Shown: positions 8,407 through 19,387, counted from the stretch's first letter. The stretch: DNA of 64,000 nt from Pseudomonas hygromyciniae (GCF_016925675.1 NZ_CP070506.1:3842501-3906500), one strand, 5' to 3'. Notes: generated from the sequence alone by a model not told the origin. Numbers and translations are program-made.

Positions 8407-9519
8407 ATGAGCACGCGCCTTCTCCTTCAAAGCCTTTTCCCGCCCTTGGCGCTGTTGCTGCTGCTCAGCGGCTGCAACAGCCAGGCCGACCCCAGCGCCA
8501 ATGCTGCGCCATCACGTCCGGTGCTGGCGGCCAAGGTCGAAGCCGCCGCCAGCCAGCAGAACGCCTATACCGGCGTGGTGGCGGCCCGGACCGAAAGTGA
8601 TCTGGGGTTTCGAGTCAGCGGCAAGGTGATCGAACGCAAGGTCGATCCCGGCCAACACGTTTCCCGTGGCGACACCTTGCTGGTGCTGGACATCGGCGAC
8701 TTCGAACTGGCACTGCGTTCGGCGAACAACCGCGTCAACGCCGCCCAGGCCCAACTGCGCCAGCGCCGTGATGATGCAAACCGCTACCAACGCCTGGCCA
8801 GCACTGGCGCGGTGTCACGGCAGATTTTCGACCAGTCCGCGACTAACCTGCGGGTCGCCGAAGCGGAACTCGCCGCCGCCCGGTCGGATGCCAGCCAGAT
8901 CGAAAACCGTCGCACCTACTCGGTGCTGCGAGCCGATGGCGACGGGGTGATCACCGACGTGCGGGTAGAGCGCGGCCAGGTGGTAGCCGAAGGGCAGATC
9001 GTCGCACGCCTGGCCCACGACGGAGCACGGGAAGCAATCATCAACCTGCCGGAAAACCAGCGCGACCGCGCCTCGCAAAAAGCCTTGGCCTTGCCGTTCG
9101 GCGCGCCGGACCACGCCGTCAACGCAACCTTGCGCGAACTGTCCGCCAGCGCCGATCCCGTCACCCGCACCTACCGTGCGCGCTATGTATTGCACGGCAC
9201 GGTTGAGCGTTTCGCCCTCGGCTCCACCATCACCTTGCGCCTGCAAGGCAACGGCCAACCGCCACAGACCCGCGTGCCGATTGGCGCCCTGCTGGATGCC
9301 GGCAACGGCACCGGAGTCTGGCTGATTGGTGCCGATGACAAGGTCAGCTTCGCCCCGGTCACGGTGGCCAGCCTGGGCCAGGAAGAAGCCTTGCTTTCCG
9401 GCGGCGTCAGCCCCGGGCAACTGATCGTCGCCCTCGGCGCGCATCTGCTGCACCAGGGTGACAGCGTGCGCCTGTTGCCCGCCCAGGCACTGACCCTCAA
9501 TCGCCGCCAGGAACCTTGA
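8407..9519 (+). CDS. RND efflux periplasmic adaptor lipoprotein (MFP)
   Basis: Membrane-fusion subunit of 370 residues linking an RND pump to an outer-membrane channel. The signal peptide ends in a lipobox (LLLLLSGC, Cys about 23), so the protein is lipid-anchored in the periplasm. The barrel-sandwich halves are visible at about 60-95 (LGFRVSGKVIERKVDPGQHVSRGDTLLVLD) and 175-205 (ADGDGVITDVRVERGQVV), with a helical hairpin between them. AGGAGCCTGAA precedes the ATG. It overlaps or abuts the permease gene, so the two are co-translated. No outer-membrane factor gene follows, so the pump probably borrows one. Confidence 0.9.
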   Translation: MSTRLLLQSLFPPLALLLLLSGCNSQADPSANAAPSRPVLAAKVEAAASQQNAYTGVVAARTESDLGFRVSGKVIERKVDPGQHVSRGDTLLVLDIGDFELALRSANNRVNAAQAQLRQRRDDANRYQRLASTGAVSRQIFDQSATNLRVAEAELAAARSDASQIENRRTYSVLRADGDGVITDVRVERGQVVAEGQIVARLAHDGAREAIINLPENQRDRASQKALALPFGAPDHAVNATLRELSASADPVTRTYRARYVLHGTVERFALGSTITLRLQGNGQPPQTRVPIGALLDAGNGTGVWLIGADDKVSFAPVTVASLGQEEALLSGGVSPGQLIVALGAHLLHQGDSVRLLPAQALTLNRRQEP

Positions 9520-9521
9520 GC

Positions 9522-12500
9522 ATGCATGGCCTCAACCTCTCTGCACTGGCGGTCAAGCACCGCGCCGTCACGCTGTTCCTGATTCTCGCGATACTCGCCG
9601 CCGGGATTTTTTCCTTTGGCAAACTGGGACGTGCCGAAGACCCGTTGTTCACGGTCAAGGTCATGACCATCAGCGCCGCCTGGCCCGGCGCCACGGCCCA
9701 GGAGATGCAGGAGCAAGTGGCCGACCGCCTGGAAAAGCGCCTGCAAGAACTGGACTATTACGATCGGGTGGAAACCATCGCCCAACCGGGTTTCGTGTCG
9801 ATGCGCATGACCTTCCTCGAGTCCACGCGCCCCAATGAAATCCAGGACCTGTTCTACCAGACCCGCAAAAAACTCAGCGACGAAGCCGCCAGGCTGCCCA
9901 AAGGTGTGATCGGGCCCTTCTTCAACGATGAATATTCCGATGTGTACTTCGCCCTGTACGCCCTGGAAGCCGAACACCTGCCCCATCGCCAACAGGTACA
10001 GATGGCCGAAGCCATACGCCAGGACTTCCTCAGGCTACCGGGGGTGAAGAAGGTCAATATCCTCGGCGAGCAGGCGCAGCGGGTGTTTGTCGAGTTTTCC
10101 TATGAGCGCCTGGCCACCCTGGGGATCAAGCCCGAGCAGATCTTCGCCGCCCTCGCCGCGCAAAACGCCGTGGCCCCATCGGGGTTTGTCGAAACCGCCG
10201 GCGCCCGCGCCTATATCCGTATCGACGGCGCCTTCGACAGCTTGGCGCTGATCGAAAACGTGCCGCTGCCGGTGGACGGCAAAGTGCTGCGCATCGCTGA
10301 CGTCGCCACCGTCAGCCGTGGCTATGAAGACCCGCCCAGCTACCGCATCCGCCACCAGGGCGACCCCGCGTTGATGCTCGGCATCATCATGGAAAAACAC
10401 TGGAATGGCCTGGACCTGGACAAGAGCCTCAAAGCCGAGGAAGCGGGGATCCAGGCGGATCTGCCCCTGGGCGTCAACTTTGCGAAAGTCTCCGACCAGG
10501 CGAAAAACATCCGCCTGGCAGTCGATGAATTCATGCTCAAGTTCTTCGTCGCCCTGGCCGTGGTGATGCTCATCAGTCTGTTGGCCCTGGGCTTTCGCGT
10601 CGGTTTGGTGGTGGCGGCAGCGGTGCCGCTGACCCTGTCCATCGTGTTTGTGATCATGCTGCTGACCGGCCGTGAATTTGACCGCATCACCCTCGGCGCG
10701 CTGATTATTTCCCTGGGGCTTTTGGTGGACGACGCGATCATCGCCATTGAAATGATGGTGGTGAAGCTCGAAGAAGGTTTCGACCGCATCCACGCCGCCA
10801 CCTTCGCCTGGAGTTCCACCGCCGCCCCCATGCTGACCGGCACCCTGGTGACGATCATCGGCTTTCTGCCGGTGGGTTTTGCCCGTTCGGCTGCGGGCGA
10901 GTATGCCGGCAATATCTTCTGGATCGTTGGCTTTGCCCTGATCGCCTCCTGGTTGGTGGCGGTGGTATTTACCCCGTACCTGGGGGTCAAGCTGCTGCCG
11001 AACATCCAGCCGGTGCCCGGCGGCCACGACGCAATCTATGCCGGCCCCTGGTACCAGAAACTGCGCCACCTGGTGCAAACCTGCGTGCGCCGACGCTGGC
11101 TGGTGACCGGCCTGGTCGTGTCGGCGTTTGTGCTGTGCGGCTTGGGCATGGCCGTGGTGAAGAAGCAGTTCTTCCCTAACTCCGACCGCTCCGAACTGAT
11201 TCTGGAGGTGTATATGCCACCGGGCAGTGCCTTCAAAAGCACCGAGGCGGTGGCGGCGCAACTGGAAAAGGCGCTGCTGCAGGAACCGCAAACCCGCATG
11301 GTCGACACCTATGTGGGCGGCGGTGCGCCCCGCTTTTTCCTGTCGCTCAACCCTGAGTTGCCCGACCCGGCGTTCGCCAAACTGATCGTGCAAACCGCCG
11401 ATGCCCATGCCCGGGACGCCTTGAAACTGCGCATGCGCGAACGTATCGCCGCCGGCGAATTCCCCGCCGCGCGGGTACGGGTCACGCAATTGCTGTTCGG
11501 CCCGCCGGTGCCCTTCCCGGTGGTGTTTCGCGTGTCGGGTCCGGACGTGAATGTGTTGCGCAGCCTGTCTGAAGAAGTGCGCCAGGTGGTCGCCGCCAAC
11601 CACCTGACCAAGGATGCGTTCCTCGATTGGGGCGAGCGCAGCAGCGGTTATCGCCTGGAGCTGGACCAGGATCGCCTGCGCCTGCTGGGCTTCACCCCCA
11701 ACGAGGTGAAGTCCCAACTCAATGCCCTGCTCAGCGGCAACCCCATCACCGAAGTGCGCGAAGGTAACCGTACGGTGTCGGTGGTAGCCCGTGCCCAGGG
11801 CAGCCAACGTGAAGACCTCGGCAACCTCAATAATATGACCCTGACCAACAGCGCCGGGGTATCGGTGCCCCTGGCTCAGGTAGGGCATTTTCAGGCGGTG
11901 ATGGAAGAACCGATCCTCAAGCGCCGCAACCGCGCGAGCACCGTCGAAGTACGCGCCGACATCGTCGACGGCGTGCAGCCGCCCGATGTGGAAATGGCCG
12001 TCTACAAAGACCTGCAACCGCTGATCGCTCGATTGCCGACCGGCTATCGCCTGGACATTGGCGGCCCGGTGGAAGAAAGCGCCAAGGCCAACGTGGCCCT
12101 CGCGGCGCTATTCCCCATCATGATCCTGCTGACCCTGACGGTGATCATGTTCCAGGTGCGCTCGTTCGGCGTGATGTTTATGGTCTTCGCCACCGCGCCG
12201 CTGGGTTTGATCGGCGCGGTGCCGACCCTGCTGCTGTTCAACCAGCCGTTCGGCTTCAATGCGATCCTGGGGCTGATCGGAATTGGCGGGATCCTGATGC
12301 GCAACACGCTGATCTTCACCGATCAGATCCGCCAGAATCAGGAACAGGGCATGGCAACCAGCGAAGCGATTATCGAAGCCACCGTACGCCGCGCACGGCC
12401 GGTGATATTGACCGCACTGGCGGCGGCCTTGGCGTTTATTCCGCTGACGTTATCGGTGTTCTGGTCGTCGCTGGCCTATGTGCTGATTGGTGGGGTGCTG

Positions 12501-12596
12501 GTGGGGACGCTATTGACGCTGCTGTTCTTGCCGGCGTTGTGCAGCTTGGTGTTGGGCCGGGACAAGAAGCGGGCAGCAATCCCCCAAACCCCATAA
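9522..12596 (+). CDS. RND efflux transporter permease
   Basis: Inner-membrane proton-driven pump of 1024 residues in the AcrB/MexB superfamily. Twelve membrane segments occur in two repeats around large periplasmic loops. The TM4 proton-relay signature is intact (GLLVDDAIIAIEMMVVKLEEG). The second repeat has the conserved GLIGIGGILMRNTLIF segment. The ATG at 9522 is used; an in-frame TTG at 9516 overlapping the adaptor stop is the alternative. A REP doublet follows the stop. The substrate is unknown; the sequence fits the general hydrophobe/amphiphile pumps more than heavy-metal pumps because charged TM metal motifs are missing. Confidence 0.92.
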   Translation: MHGLNLSALAVKHRAVTLFLILAILAAGIFSFGKLGRAEDPLFTVKVMTISAAWPGATAQEMQEQVADRLEKRLQELDYYDRVETIAQPGFVSMRMTFLESTRPNEIQDLFYQTRKKLSDEAARLPKGVIGPFFNDEYSDVYFALYALEAEHLPHRQQVQMAEAIRQDFLRLPGVKKVNILGEQAQRVFVEFSYERLATLGIKPEQIFAALAAQNAVAPSGFVETAGARAYIRIDGAFDSLALIENVPLPVDGKVLRIADVATVSRGYEDPPSYRIRHQGDPALMLGIIMEKHWNGLDLDKSLKAEEAGIQADLPLGVNFAKVSDQAKNIRLAVDEFMLKFFVALAVVMLISLLALGFRVGLVVAAAVPLTLSIVFVIMLLTGREFDRITLGALIISLGLLVDDAIIAIEMMVVKLEEGFDRIHAATFAWSSTAAPMLTGTLVTIIGFLPVGFARSAAGEYAGNIFWIVGFALIASWLVAVVFTPYLGVKLLPNIQPVPGGHDAIYAGPWYQKLRHLVQTCVRRRWLVTGLVVSAFVLCGLGMAVVKKQFFPNSDRSELILEVYMPPGSAFKSTEAVAAQLEKALLQEPQTRMVDTYVGGGAPRFFLSLNPELPDPAFAKLIVQTADAHARDALKLRMRERIAAGEFPAARVRVTQLLFGPPVPFPVVFRVSGPDVNVLRSLSEEVRQVVAANHLTKDAFLDWGERSSGYRLELDQDRLRLLGFTPNEVKSQLNALLSGNPITEVREGNRTVSVVARAQGSQREDLGNLNNMTLTNSAGVSVPLAQVGHFQAVMEEPILKRRNRASTVEVRADIVDGVQPPDVEMAVYKDLQPLIARLPTGYRLDIGGPVEESAKANVALAALFPIMILLTLTVIMFQVRSFGVMFMVFATAPLGLIGAVPTLLLFNQPFGFNAILGLIGIGGILMRNTLIFTDQIRQNQEQGMATSEAIIEATVRRARPVILTALAAALAFIPLTLSVFWSSLAYVLIGGVLVGTLLTLLFLPALCSLVLGRDKKRAAIPQTP

Positions 12597-12619
12597 ATCC
12601 AATGTGTGTGTGGGCTTGT

Positions 12620-12707
12620 GTGGGAGCGGGCTTGCTCGCGAAAGCGGTGGATCAGTCAATATATTCGGCGACTGACACTACGCTTTCGCGAGCAAGCCCG
12701 CTCCCAC
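12620..12707. repeat. REP doublet
   Basis: GTGGGAGCGGGCTTGCTCGC and its inverted partner GCGAGCAAGCCCGCTCCCAC, followed by a partial third copy (AAGCCCGCTCC to about 12724). It follows the RND permease gene. Confidence 0.9.
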
Positions 12708-12893
12708 CCAAGCCCGCTCCTACAACGAGGTCAACGCTTGGCCAACGCCATCCACCGAAATATCCCACCCTGCGGCCAGATAAACTCTACTTATACCCGC
12801 TGAAAACCTCTGCAAAGTCCCTCGCCTGACCACACAGCGCGAGGGACCGCCGATGCACATATCCACTGATGCCCTGATCCAGGGTGCAACCTC

Positions 12894-15800
12894 TTGAATA
12901 CCGCCATGGGTTTTATGGTCCTGGCGGCCATGGACTTCAAGACACGGGACGTCGAAGCGGTTCTCAGCGACTTCCGGCAATGCCTGAACACCTATGACGC
13001 CTGGGCCGAGAGTTTCTGGAGCTTCTCGGCGCTGGAGCTGGAACAGGTCTTCAAGGTGGGCGATGAGGTGGCGCTGGTGGCGCCCATTGCGTCCAAAGCC
13101 CCCAGCAGCACCGTCGCGATGTGCAAGGCCAGTGGTGCGTTGACCCTGGTGCATCTGTTCGAAAGCACACGCTTTGTGCCCATCGGCAACACCCCGGTGA
13201 TGCTGCAAGCCATCCCCCAGGACGGTGGCCCGCTAGGCGAGCCCATTTACAAAACCATCGGCCCCAGCGGCATTCTCGAAGTCACCGACTGTACCCGCGA
13301 CCAGTCGTATCGAATCACCTTCTACCCCAACGTTTCCAAAGACCACGTCAAGGCGTTGTATGCGTCCTATCAGTCGATCATTGCGCCGCTGGAAAGCCGC
13401 TTGCGCAAGGATTGGACCAGCACATTTGCACCGCTGTGGCAGGACTACTCCGAAGCCAACTTTGTGCAGCGCTACCGCCTGCTGGACCAAGCCTATGCCC
13501 GTGGATTTGGCGACGCACTGCATGAGCTCTGGGACAACATCGAGCAATTGTATGAATGGCTGGCGGACCTTGGGCCCAACAGCGAGAAACTCCTGCAATA
13601 CCTCACCCAGGCCGAACTGGATGCCCTGCTGGAACTGAGCCAGGAGGCCATCGCCAATGGCCTGCTGGTGCTCAGCGACGAGCCGCTACTGTTCATCTAC
13701 TTGTCGGCGATGGTCAGTTGGCTGCGCATGCTGCCGCCGCCGTACTTGAACGAACTACTGGGGCAAATCACCGCCGAAGTGCTGATCAACCTGCTGCTGG
13801 TGTGGGTCACCGCCGGCATGGGCGTGACAGTGCGACTGGGCGCGCAGGTGCTGGGCAAGGTCAAGTCGGGGCGCGTCCGCCAGTGGCTGGAGCAACTGGC
13901 CCGACCGTTTGCACAAACCGGGTTGGGGCCCCATGCCGAGGCGCTCAAGCCGTTATTGCTAGGCAGCCGCGCAACACAGATCAAAACGGTGCCCAGCGTG
14001 CCACTCAAGGCCGGCGCGATTGAAGTCGCCAATCCGGTGCCACTGGTGCGGGAAAAATCCGCGCCCAAGACGGCCTTGATCAAACATGAGGCGGTGGACG
14101 ACGCGCCCTCCTCTGCGAAAAACCCCAACGGCGCAGCCAGCGCCAGCGCCGATAAAACCGCGACCCATGGCTGCCCGGTGTCCATGGTCACCGGCGAAGA
14201 ACTGCTGACCCTGACCGATGGCGAACTGGATGGTGTGCTGCCGTTTGCCTGGACGCGGCTATATCGCACCAGTGCCGTGGAGGTGGATTGCGGGCTGGGG
14301 TTTGGCTGGAGCCATTCCCTGGCCCAGCGGCTGGAGGTGGTCGGTGAGTCGGTGGTGTGGACCGATCACGAGAACCGCAGTACCACCTTTCCCCTGCCGT
14401 CCGCTGCCCGCCCGGCCATCAGCAATAGCCTCGCTGAGGCAGCGATTTATCTGGGGGCGGCGTCGGATGAACTGGTGCTGGCTCAAGGGGCACGGTTCTA
14501 CCACTTTCAAGACGGTGTGCTGACGGCGATCAGCGATGGGTATGACAACCGCCTGCGTATTTCCCGCGATGTATCGGGGCGGATTCTGCGCCTGGATAAC
14601 GATGCCGGGCGGGCGCTGCTGCTGCGCTATGACCGCGGGCATATCGTGGCGGTGGACTATCAGGTGTTTCGCGTGGAAAGCGAAGCGGATGACGCCTGGG
14701 TGACTGAGCAGAACGTCGTTTCCTACCGCTATGACGAACAGTGGCGACTGGTTGAGGCGACCAATGCTGTAGGCGAAAGCGAGCGTTATCAGTACGACAG
14801 CCTTGCGGTGATCACTGAGCGGCAGTTGGCCGGTGGGGCGAGTTTCTTCTGGGCGTGGGAACGGTCTGGCAAGGCAGCGCGCTGTGTGCGGCATTGGGCC
14901 AGTTTTACGCAGATGGATACGCGCTATGTCTGGGATGACGACGGCCGCGTCACCCTGCTTAACGCCGATGGCAGCCAGGAAGTCTACGTGCATGACCCGC
15001 GCGCACGGCTGGTGCAGCGGGTCGACCCGGACGGCGGCGAGCATTTCAAGTCCTACGACGCACAGGGTCGGCTGACGGTTGAGCAGGATCCACTCGGGGC
15101 GATTACGGCCTATCAGTACGACGAGGCTGGGCGCTTGGTGGCGCTGTTTCCGGGGGATGACGAGCCTACCGCCTACGAGTATGAGCATGGCTTCGTACGG
15201 GTCATGCGTCGGGGTGCGGCGGTCTGGAAGTACCAGCGTAACGATCAGGGCGATATCACCCGCCAGACTGATCCTGATGGCAACGTTACTGAGTACAGCT
15301 ATGACAAACGTGGGCAGCTTTTAGCGGTTTGGTATCCGGACCACAGCTGTCAGCGCCTGACCTGGAATGACCTTGGGCAGTTGGTTGGGGAGCAACTGCC
15401 CAATGGCGGCGTGCGGCGTTATCGCTATGACGACCTGGGCCGGCAGATTGCCCGTGAAGATGAACATGGCGCCCTGACCCACTATCACTGGGACGCGGTA
15501 GGCCGACTGCTCAAGGTGGTATTGCCGGGCGGCGCCACCCGCGAATTGAGCTACAACCCCTACGGAAAAATCATCGCCGAGCGCGATGAACTGGGCCGTG
15601 TGACCCGGTATGAATATGCCGACGGACTGCACCTGATCAGTCGCCGGATCAACCCCCGATGGCACGGCGCTGCGCTATCGCTACGACAACACCCGCCTGC
15701 TGCTGACCGAAATCGAAAACGAGTCAGGCGAGCGCTATCAACTGGCGTACCACCCCAACGGCCTGATCCAACAGGAAACCGGCTTCGACGGCAAACGCAC

Positions 15801-17645
15801 CACCTACGTCTACGACCTCAACGGCCACCTGCAGGAAAAAAACCGAGTTCGGCGACGATGACCGTCAGCTGATTACCGCCTACCAGCGCGACAACGCCGG
15901 CCGCCTTATAAGAAAAAACCCTGCCCGATGGCAGCACGGTGGATTACACCTACGACCGCCTCGGCAATCTCTTAAGCGTCGACGACGGCCACTGGCCGCT
16001 GCATTACGAATACGACCGCCAAAACCGCCTGACCGCCGAACACCAGGGCTGGGGCACCTTGCGCTACGGCTACGACAGCTGCGGCCAACTCGACCACCTG
16101 CGCCTGCCCGACAACAACCACCTGACCTTCAACCACGACAAGGGCGGCCACCTCGCCACCGTTGAGCTCAATGGCCGCACACTCACCTCACACCTGTTCA
16201 AAGCCGGGCGCGAGCAACAGCGCCAGCAGGGCCAACTGCTCAGCCACTACCACTACGACGACCAGGGCCGCCTGACCCAACACCAACACCGCCACTACAC
16301 CTACGACAAAAGCGGCAACCTCACCCGCCTGCTCGACACCCGCAAGGGCCAGCACGACTACCACTACGACCCCCTCGACCGCCTGACCCGCGCCGACCAC
16401 TCGCAAGACGTGCAAGAACGCTTCGCCCACGACCCGGCGGGCAACCTGCTGATGCAAGACCGCCCAGGCCCCGGCATCGTCGTCGGCAACCGCCTGTTAC
16501 TACAAGGCGACCGGCATTGCGACTACGACGCCTTCGGAAACCTCATACGCGAACGCCGTGGCCGCGCACAGCAACGGGTCACCGAATACCGCTACGACTG
16601 CCAGCACCGCCTGATCGGCATCACCCAACCAGACGGCAGCCAGGCCAGCTATCGCTATGACCCATTTGGCCGGCGCATCAGCAAAACCGTGGCGGGCAAG
16701 ACGACAGAGTTTTTCTGGCAAGGCGACAAGGTTATCGCCGAGCACACACATGGCCAGCACCGTAGCTATCTCTACGAGCCGGACAGCTTCAGGCCGCTGG
16801 CCTTGCTCGAAGGTTTCGGGCCGGCCAATACACAGGTCTTCCACTACCAACTTGACCACCTGGGCACACCGCAGGAACTGACCAGCGCAGACGGCAAAAT
16901 CGTCTGGTCTGCCCATTACCAGGCCTACGGGAAAATCACCCGGTTGGATGTAGGCACGGTCGACAACCCACTGCGCTTTCAGGGGCAGTATTACGACCGG
17001 GAAAGCGGGCTGCATTACAACCGGCATCGCTACTACAATCCGGATAACGGACGCTACCTGACCCCCGACCCGGTGAAGTTGGCGGGTGGGGTGAACGGGT
17101 ATTTGTATGTGCCTAACCCTACGGGGTGGGTGGATCCGTTGGGGTTGAATGCGTGTCCGGGCGAAGACAAATGTAAGCCCGGATCTGAAGGCCAAAACCC
17201 GTCCGCCAATACAAAGGCCGACGAGCGCGCTCCCTCCCTTCCAGCCCCCGCAACGAAAAAGCAATATCTTTACCGGGGAGACTCCAGGCACCCACTTGAA
17301 ATTTTCAAACATGGATTTAAGAGCAGAGGAAAAAGCACTGACCTGCTCCTACACTCGCTAGACAATACGAATCCGCCAAGCAACTTTGTACCCACCTCGA
17401 CATCAAGGGAGGTAGGTATAGAATTTGCAACAAGCTACGGATTAGAAGATGGTTTTTTGTACACCTTGAAAAATATACCCGGTCGAGACGTAAACAAAGA
17501 ACTAGGAATACTATCCGAATACAAAAGAGAAAAAGAAATAGCCATACCTAGCCGTATTCATCGAAAAGACATACTAGGCGCAACCCCAATAAACGAAGAT
17601 GGAACATCCGAGAATTACAGCCTAATAAACCCTTACAGGAAGTAA
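12894..17645 (+). pseudogene. Rhs-family polymorphic toxin with C-terminal ADP-ribosyltransferase domain, frame broken by three +1 insertions
   Basis: Large Rhs protein, about 1582 residues when repaired. Order: an N-terminal helical domain with no PAAR motif (1-420), a DUF6531-type start of the shell (GCPVSMVTGEELLTLTDGELDG, about 423), many YD repeats (YDEQWRLVEA; YDDLGRQIARED), the core end motif PNPTGWVDPLGLN, then a variable toxin. The toxin has YLYRGDSR, FVPTSTS and EKEIAIPS, matching the Arg, Ser-Thr-Ser and Glu-x-Glu sites of cholera-toxin-type ADP-ribosyltransferases. As given, the frame is lost between runs C5 (15653-15657), A7 (15836-15842) and A6 (15913-15918). Dropping one base in each restores it, so intact stretches are 12894-15655 and about 15920-17645. 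The TTG start has AGGGTG upstream; ATG 12906 is the alternative. Confidence 0.85.
17150..17645 (+). other. Rhs C-terminal toxin tip: AT-rich cholera-toxin-like ART domain
   Basis: Segment after the DPLGLN cleavage motif. Base composition drops sharply to AT-rich, unlike the Rhs core, which is the usual sign of an exchanged toxin cassette. Catalytic candidates are R in LYRGDSR (about nt 17275), STS in PTSTSREVGIEFA (about 17395) and the E-K-E pair (about 17528-17536). The spacing and the sequence around the Arg closely resemble cholera toxin A (LYRADSRPPDEI). The target molecule is unknown. Confidence 0.75.
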
Positions 17646-17648
17646 AGC

Positions 17649-18032
17649 ATGAAAAATATAGAAATAAACATATTCAATAAAGGCAACATTGAAAAAGCAA
17701 AAATTGAATATGACCGAAACACATGCGCGCTTTTTATAACCTTTTCCGACCAGACAAAAAAAACATACTCCGGGCTGGATATTTTTCGCGCATTTGGTTT
17801 ATTGCGGAAGGAATTTAGCGAAATAAAGTTCCTGTGCAAAGGCTCGAAAATCAATGTTTTCCCATCTGCGATGTCATCTTCCATGTCTGGTGGACTGGTG
17901 GCCTATGAAATGAAACTAGGTGAGTCTGACCCAGCGATGGTGCGCATATTCGATTACGAGGAACATGACCTGACTAACGATATCGAGGAGCAAGTTAAGT
18001 TTCGCGTGCGCTGGGGAGAATCGTTAAAATAA
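17649..18032 (+). CDS. Probable immunity protein for the Rhs ADP-ribosyltransferase toxin
   Basis: A 127-residue soluble protein starting 3 bases after the toxin stop. Like the toxin tip it is AT-rich, which suggests the two moved together. It has no signal peptide and no membrane segment, so it would neutralise the toxin in the cytoplasm. I recognise no named family; visible features are a beta-rich N-terminus (IEINIFNKG; CALFITFSD) and an acidic middle/C-terminus (FDYEEHDLTNDIEEQ). The function is inferred from position, size and composition, the standard arrangement for Rhs toxin-immunity pairs. Confidence 0.7.
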   Translation: MKNIEINIFNKGNIEKAKIEYDRNTCALFITFSDQTKKTYSGLDIFRAFGLLRKEFSEIKFLCKGSKINVFPSAMSSSMSGGLVAYEMKLGESDPAMVRIFDYEEHDLTNDIEEQVKFRVRWGESLK

Positions 18033-18169
18033 ATAAACCCTTGTACAAGACGCTAGGAAAACCATCATCACCTGCAGGCTTTGATACTTAAGGAGCGACT
18101 AATTTCAATAAGTGCCTGGGACTATAAAAAACTCAATGAGCCTCAGCCCTAATGGTGATTATCAAATCG

Positions 18170-18196
18170 CCATCGCCGGCAAGCCGGTTCCTACAG
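18170..18196. repeat. Solitary REP unit
   Basis: CCATCGCCGGCAAGCCGGTT followed by CCTACAG: a single REP of the second Pseudomonas sequence class, without an inverted partner, in the 189-base gap after the immunity gene. Nothing else was recognised in that gap. Confidence 0.6.
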
Positions 18197-18221
18197 GTCG
18201 CGAGTCGTCTGTGAGGGCCTT

Positions 18222-19280
18222 TCAAACCGACCGCACCCACCCTCCCTGCACCGACCGCACTCGATTGCGCCCACCGCTCTTGGCCTCATACAACGCCTGG
18301 TCGGCGTCGTTCAGCCAACTGGTCGCATCGCCGTGGGACGCTTGATACGGCGCCAGGCCGATGCTCAGGCTGGCGCGCAGTGTCGGGTCCTGGGCGTAGC
18401 CCAGGGAGTTGAAGCGGTCGCGCAGGGCGTCCATCACTTCGGTGGCGTGGCCCAGGGGCATGTCTGGCAGGATCACGCAGAATTCGTCGCCGCCGTAGCG
18501 CCCGGCCAGGTCGGTGGCGCGCAGGTTCTGACGGAGGATTTTGCTCAGTTGGCGCAGCACGATGTCGCCGGTGACGTGGCCGTAGGTGTCGTTGATGATC
18601 TTGAAATGGTCGATATCGATCAGTGCAATCGCAGCGCCCTGCTGGCCGCCCCGGCAGCGGGCGAATTCGATTTCCAGGTGGTCTTTCCAGGCGCCATGGT
18701 TGAGCAGCCCGGACAGGCTGTCGGTTCGGCTTAACGCCAGCAGGTCGCGCTTATGTTGGGCCAGGGTGATGGCCTGGCGATAACAGATCCAGCCCAGCGC
18801 CAGCGGATAGAGCATCAGGATCGGCAAGCAGGCATAGAGTTGGGTGGGCGTGGTCACGGCGATATAGGCCGGGGCGAACAGCAGCAGTGCCGCACCAAGC
18901 CCCAGCGCCTGGGCAACCCAGCCCATCAGCATGAAGCGGAACCCGCCGATGGCGACGTTGTTCATGGTCATCATCGACAACGTGGTGACGCTGGGCAGCG
19001 GGTTGAAGTGCATGGCACCGACCCAGAAGCCACCGCAGAACGAGTCCACCAGGAGATGGCGACGTTCGGCACGCAGGGAGTTTTCGGCGCGGCGCGAGAG
19101 TTGGTACGCCAGGTGCGGCCAGGCGAAGGCGTTGATCAGCATCCAGGCCCAGACCCAGCCAGGTGGATCCAGTGGGTACATGCCGGCCAATACACAGACG
19201 AACCCGAGCGTCAGCCCCAGGGTCCGCGATTTGTACAGGCGTTTGGCGAGCGGAAGTCCTTTTCCTCCTGCGGCTGGCAT
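18222..19280 (-). CDS. MASE2-GGDEF diguanylate cyclase
   Basis: Membrane-bound enzyme of 352 residues making cyclic di-GMP from two GTP. The N-terminal half is a MASE2-type sensor with several membrane helices (LGLTLGFVCVLAGM; WVWAWMLINAFAWPHLAYQL; LGLGAALLLFAPAYIAV; LPILMLYPLALGWICY). The GGDEF domain spans about 185-345 with the active motif GRYGGDEF intact. An RATD inhibitory site lies five residues before GGDEF, so product feedback is expected. The layout matches DgcC/AdrA cyclases that drive exopolysaccharide production, but no cellulose or curli genes are near. Confidence 0.9.
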   Translation of the reverse strand: MPAAGGKGLPLAKRLYKSRTLGLTLGFVCVLAGMYPLDPPGWVWAWMLINAFAWPHLAYQLSRRAENSLRAERRHLLVDSFCGGFWVGAMHFNPLPSVTTLSMMTMNNVAIGGFRFMLMGWVAQALGLGAALLLFAPAYIAVTTPTQLYACLPILMLYPLALGWICYRQAITLAQHKRDLLALSRTDSLSGLLNHGAWKDHLEIEFARCRGGQQGAAIALIDIDHFKIINDTYGHVTGDIVLRQLSKILRQNLRATDLAGRYGGDEFCVILPDMPLGHATEVMDALRDRFNSLGYAQDPTLRASLSIGLAPYQASHGDATSWLNDADQALYEAKSGGRNRVRSVQGGWVRSV

Positions 19281-19387
19281 GATCTGGCTGATCCTGGATG
19301 AATGCTGGAAGTCTATCAGGGGACCGGCAAATAGCCACTACCGCTCAGAGGGTTATCCCCCGCGCCAATCCCCTTGCCACCAGGGGC

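Noticed and set aside
12853..12896. Short frame MHISTDALIQGATS just before the Rhs gene as its real N-terminus
   Set aside because: It would need a two-base shift with no homopolymer to explain it. It remains possible, so the Rhs start is marked uncertain.
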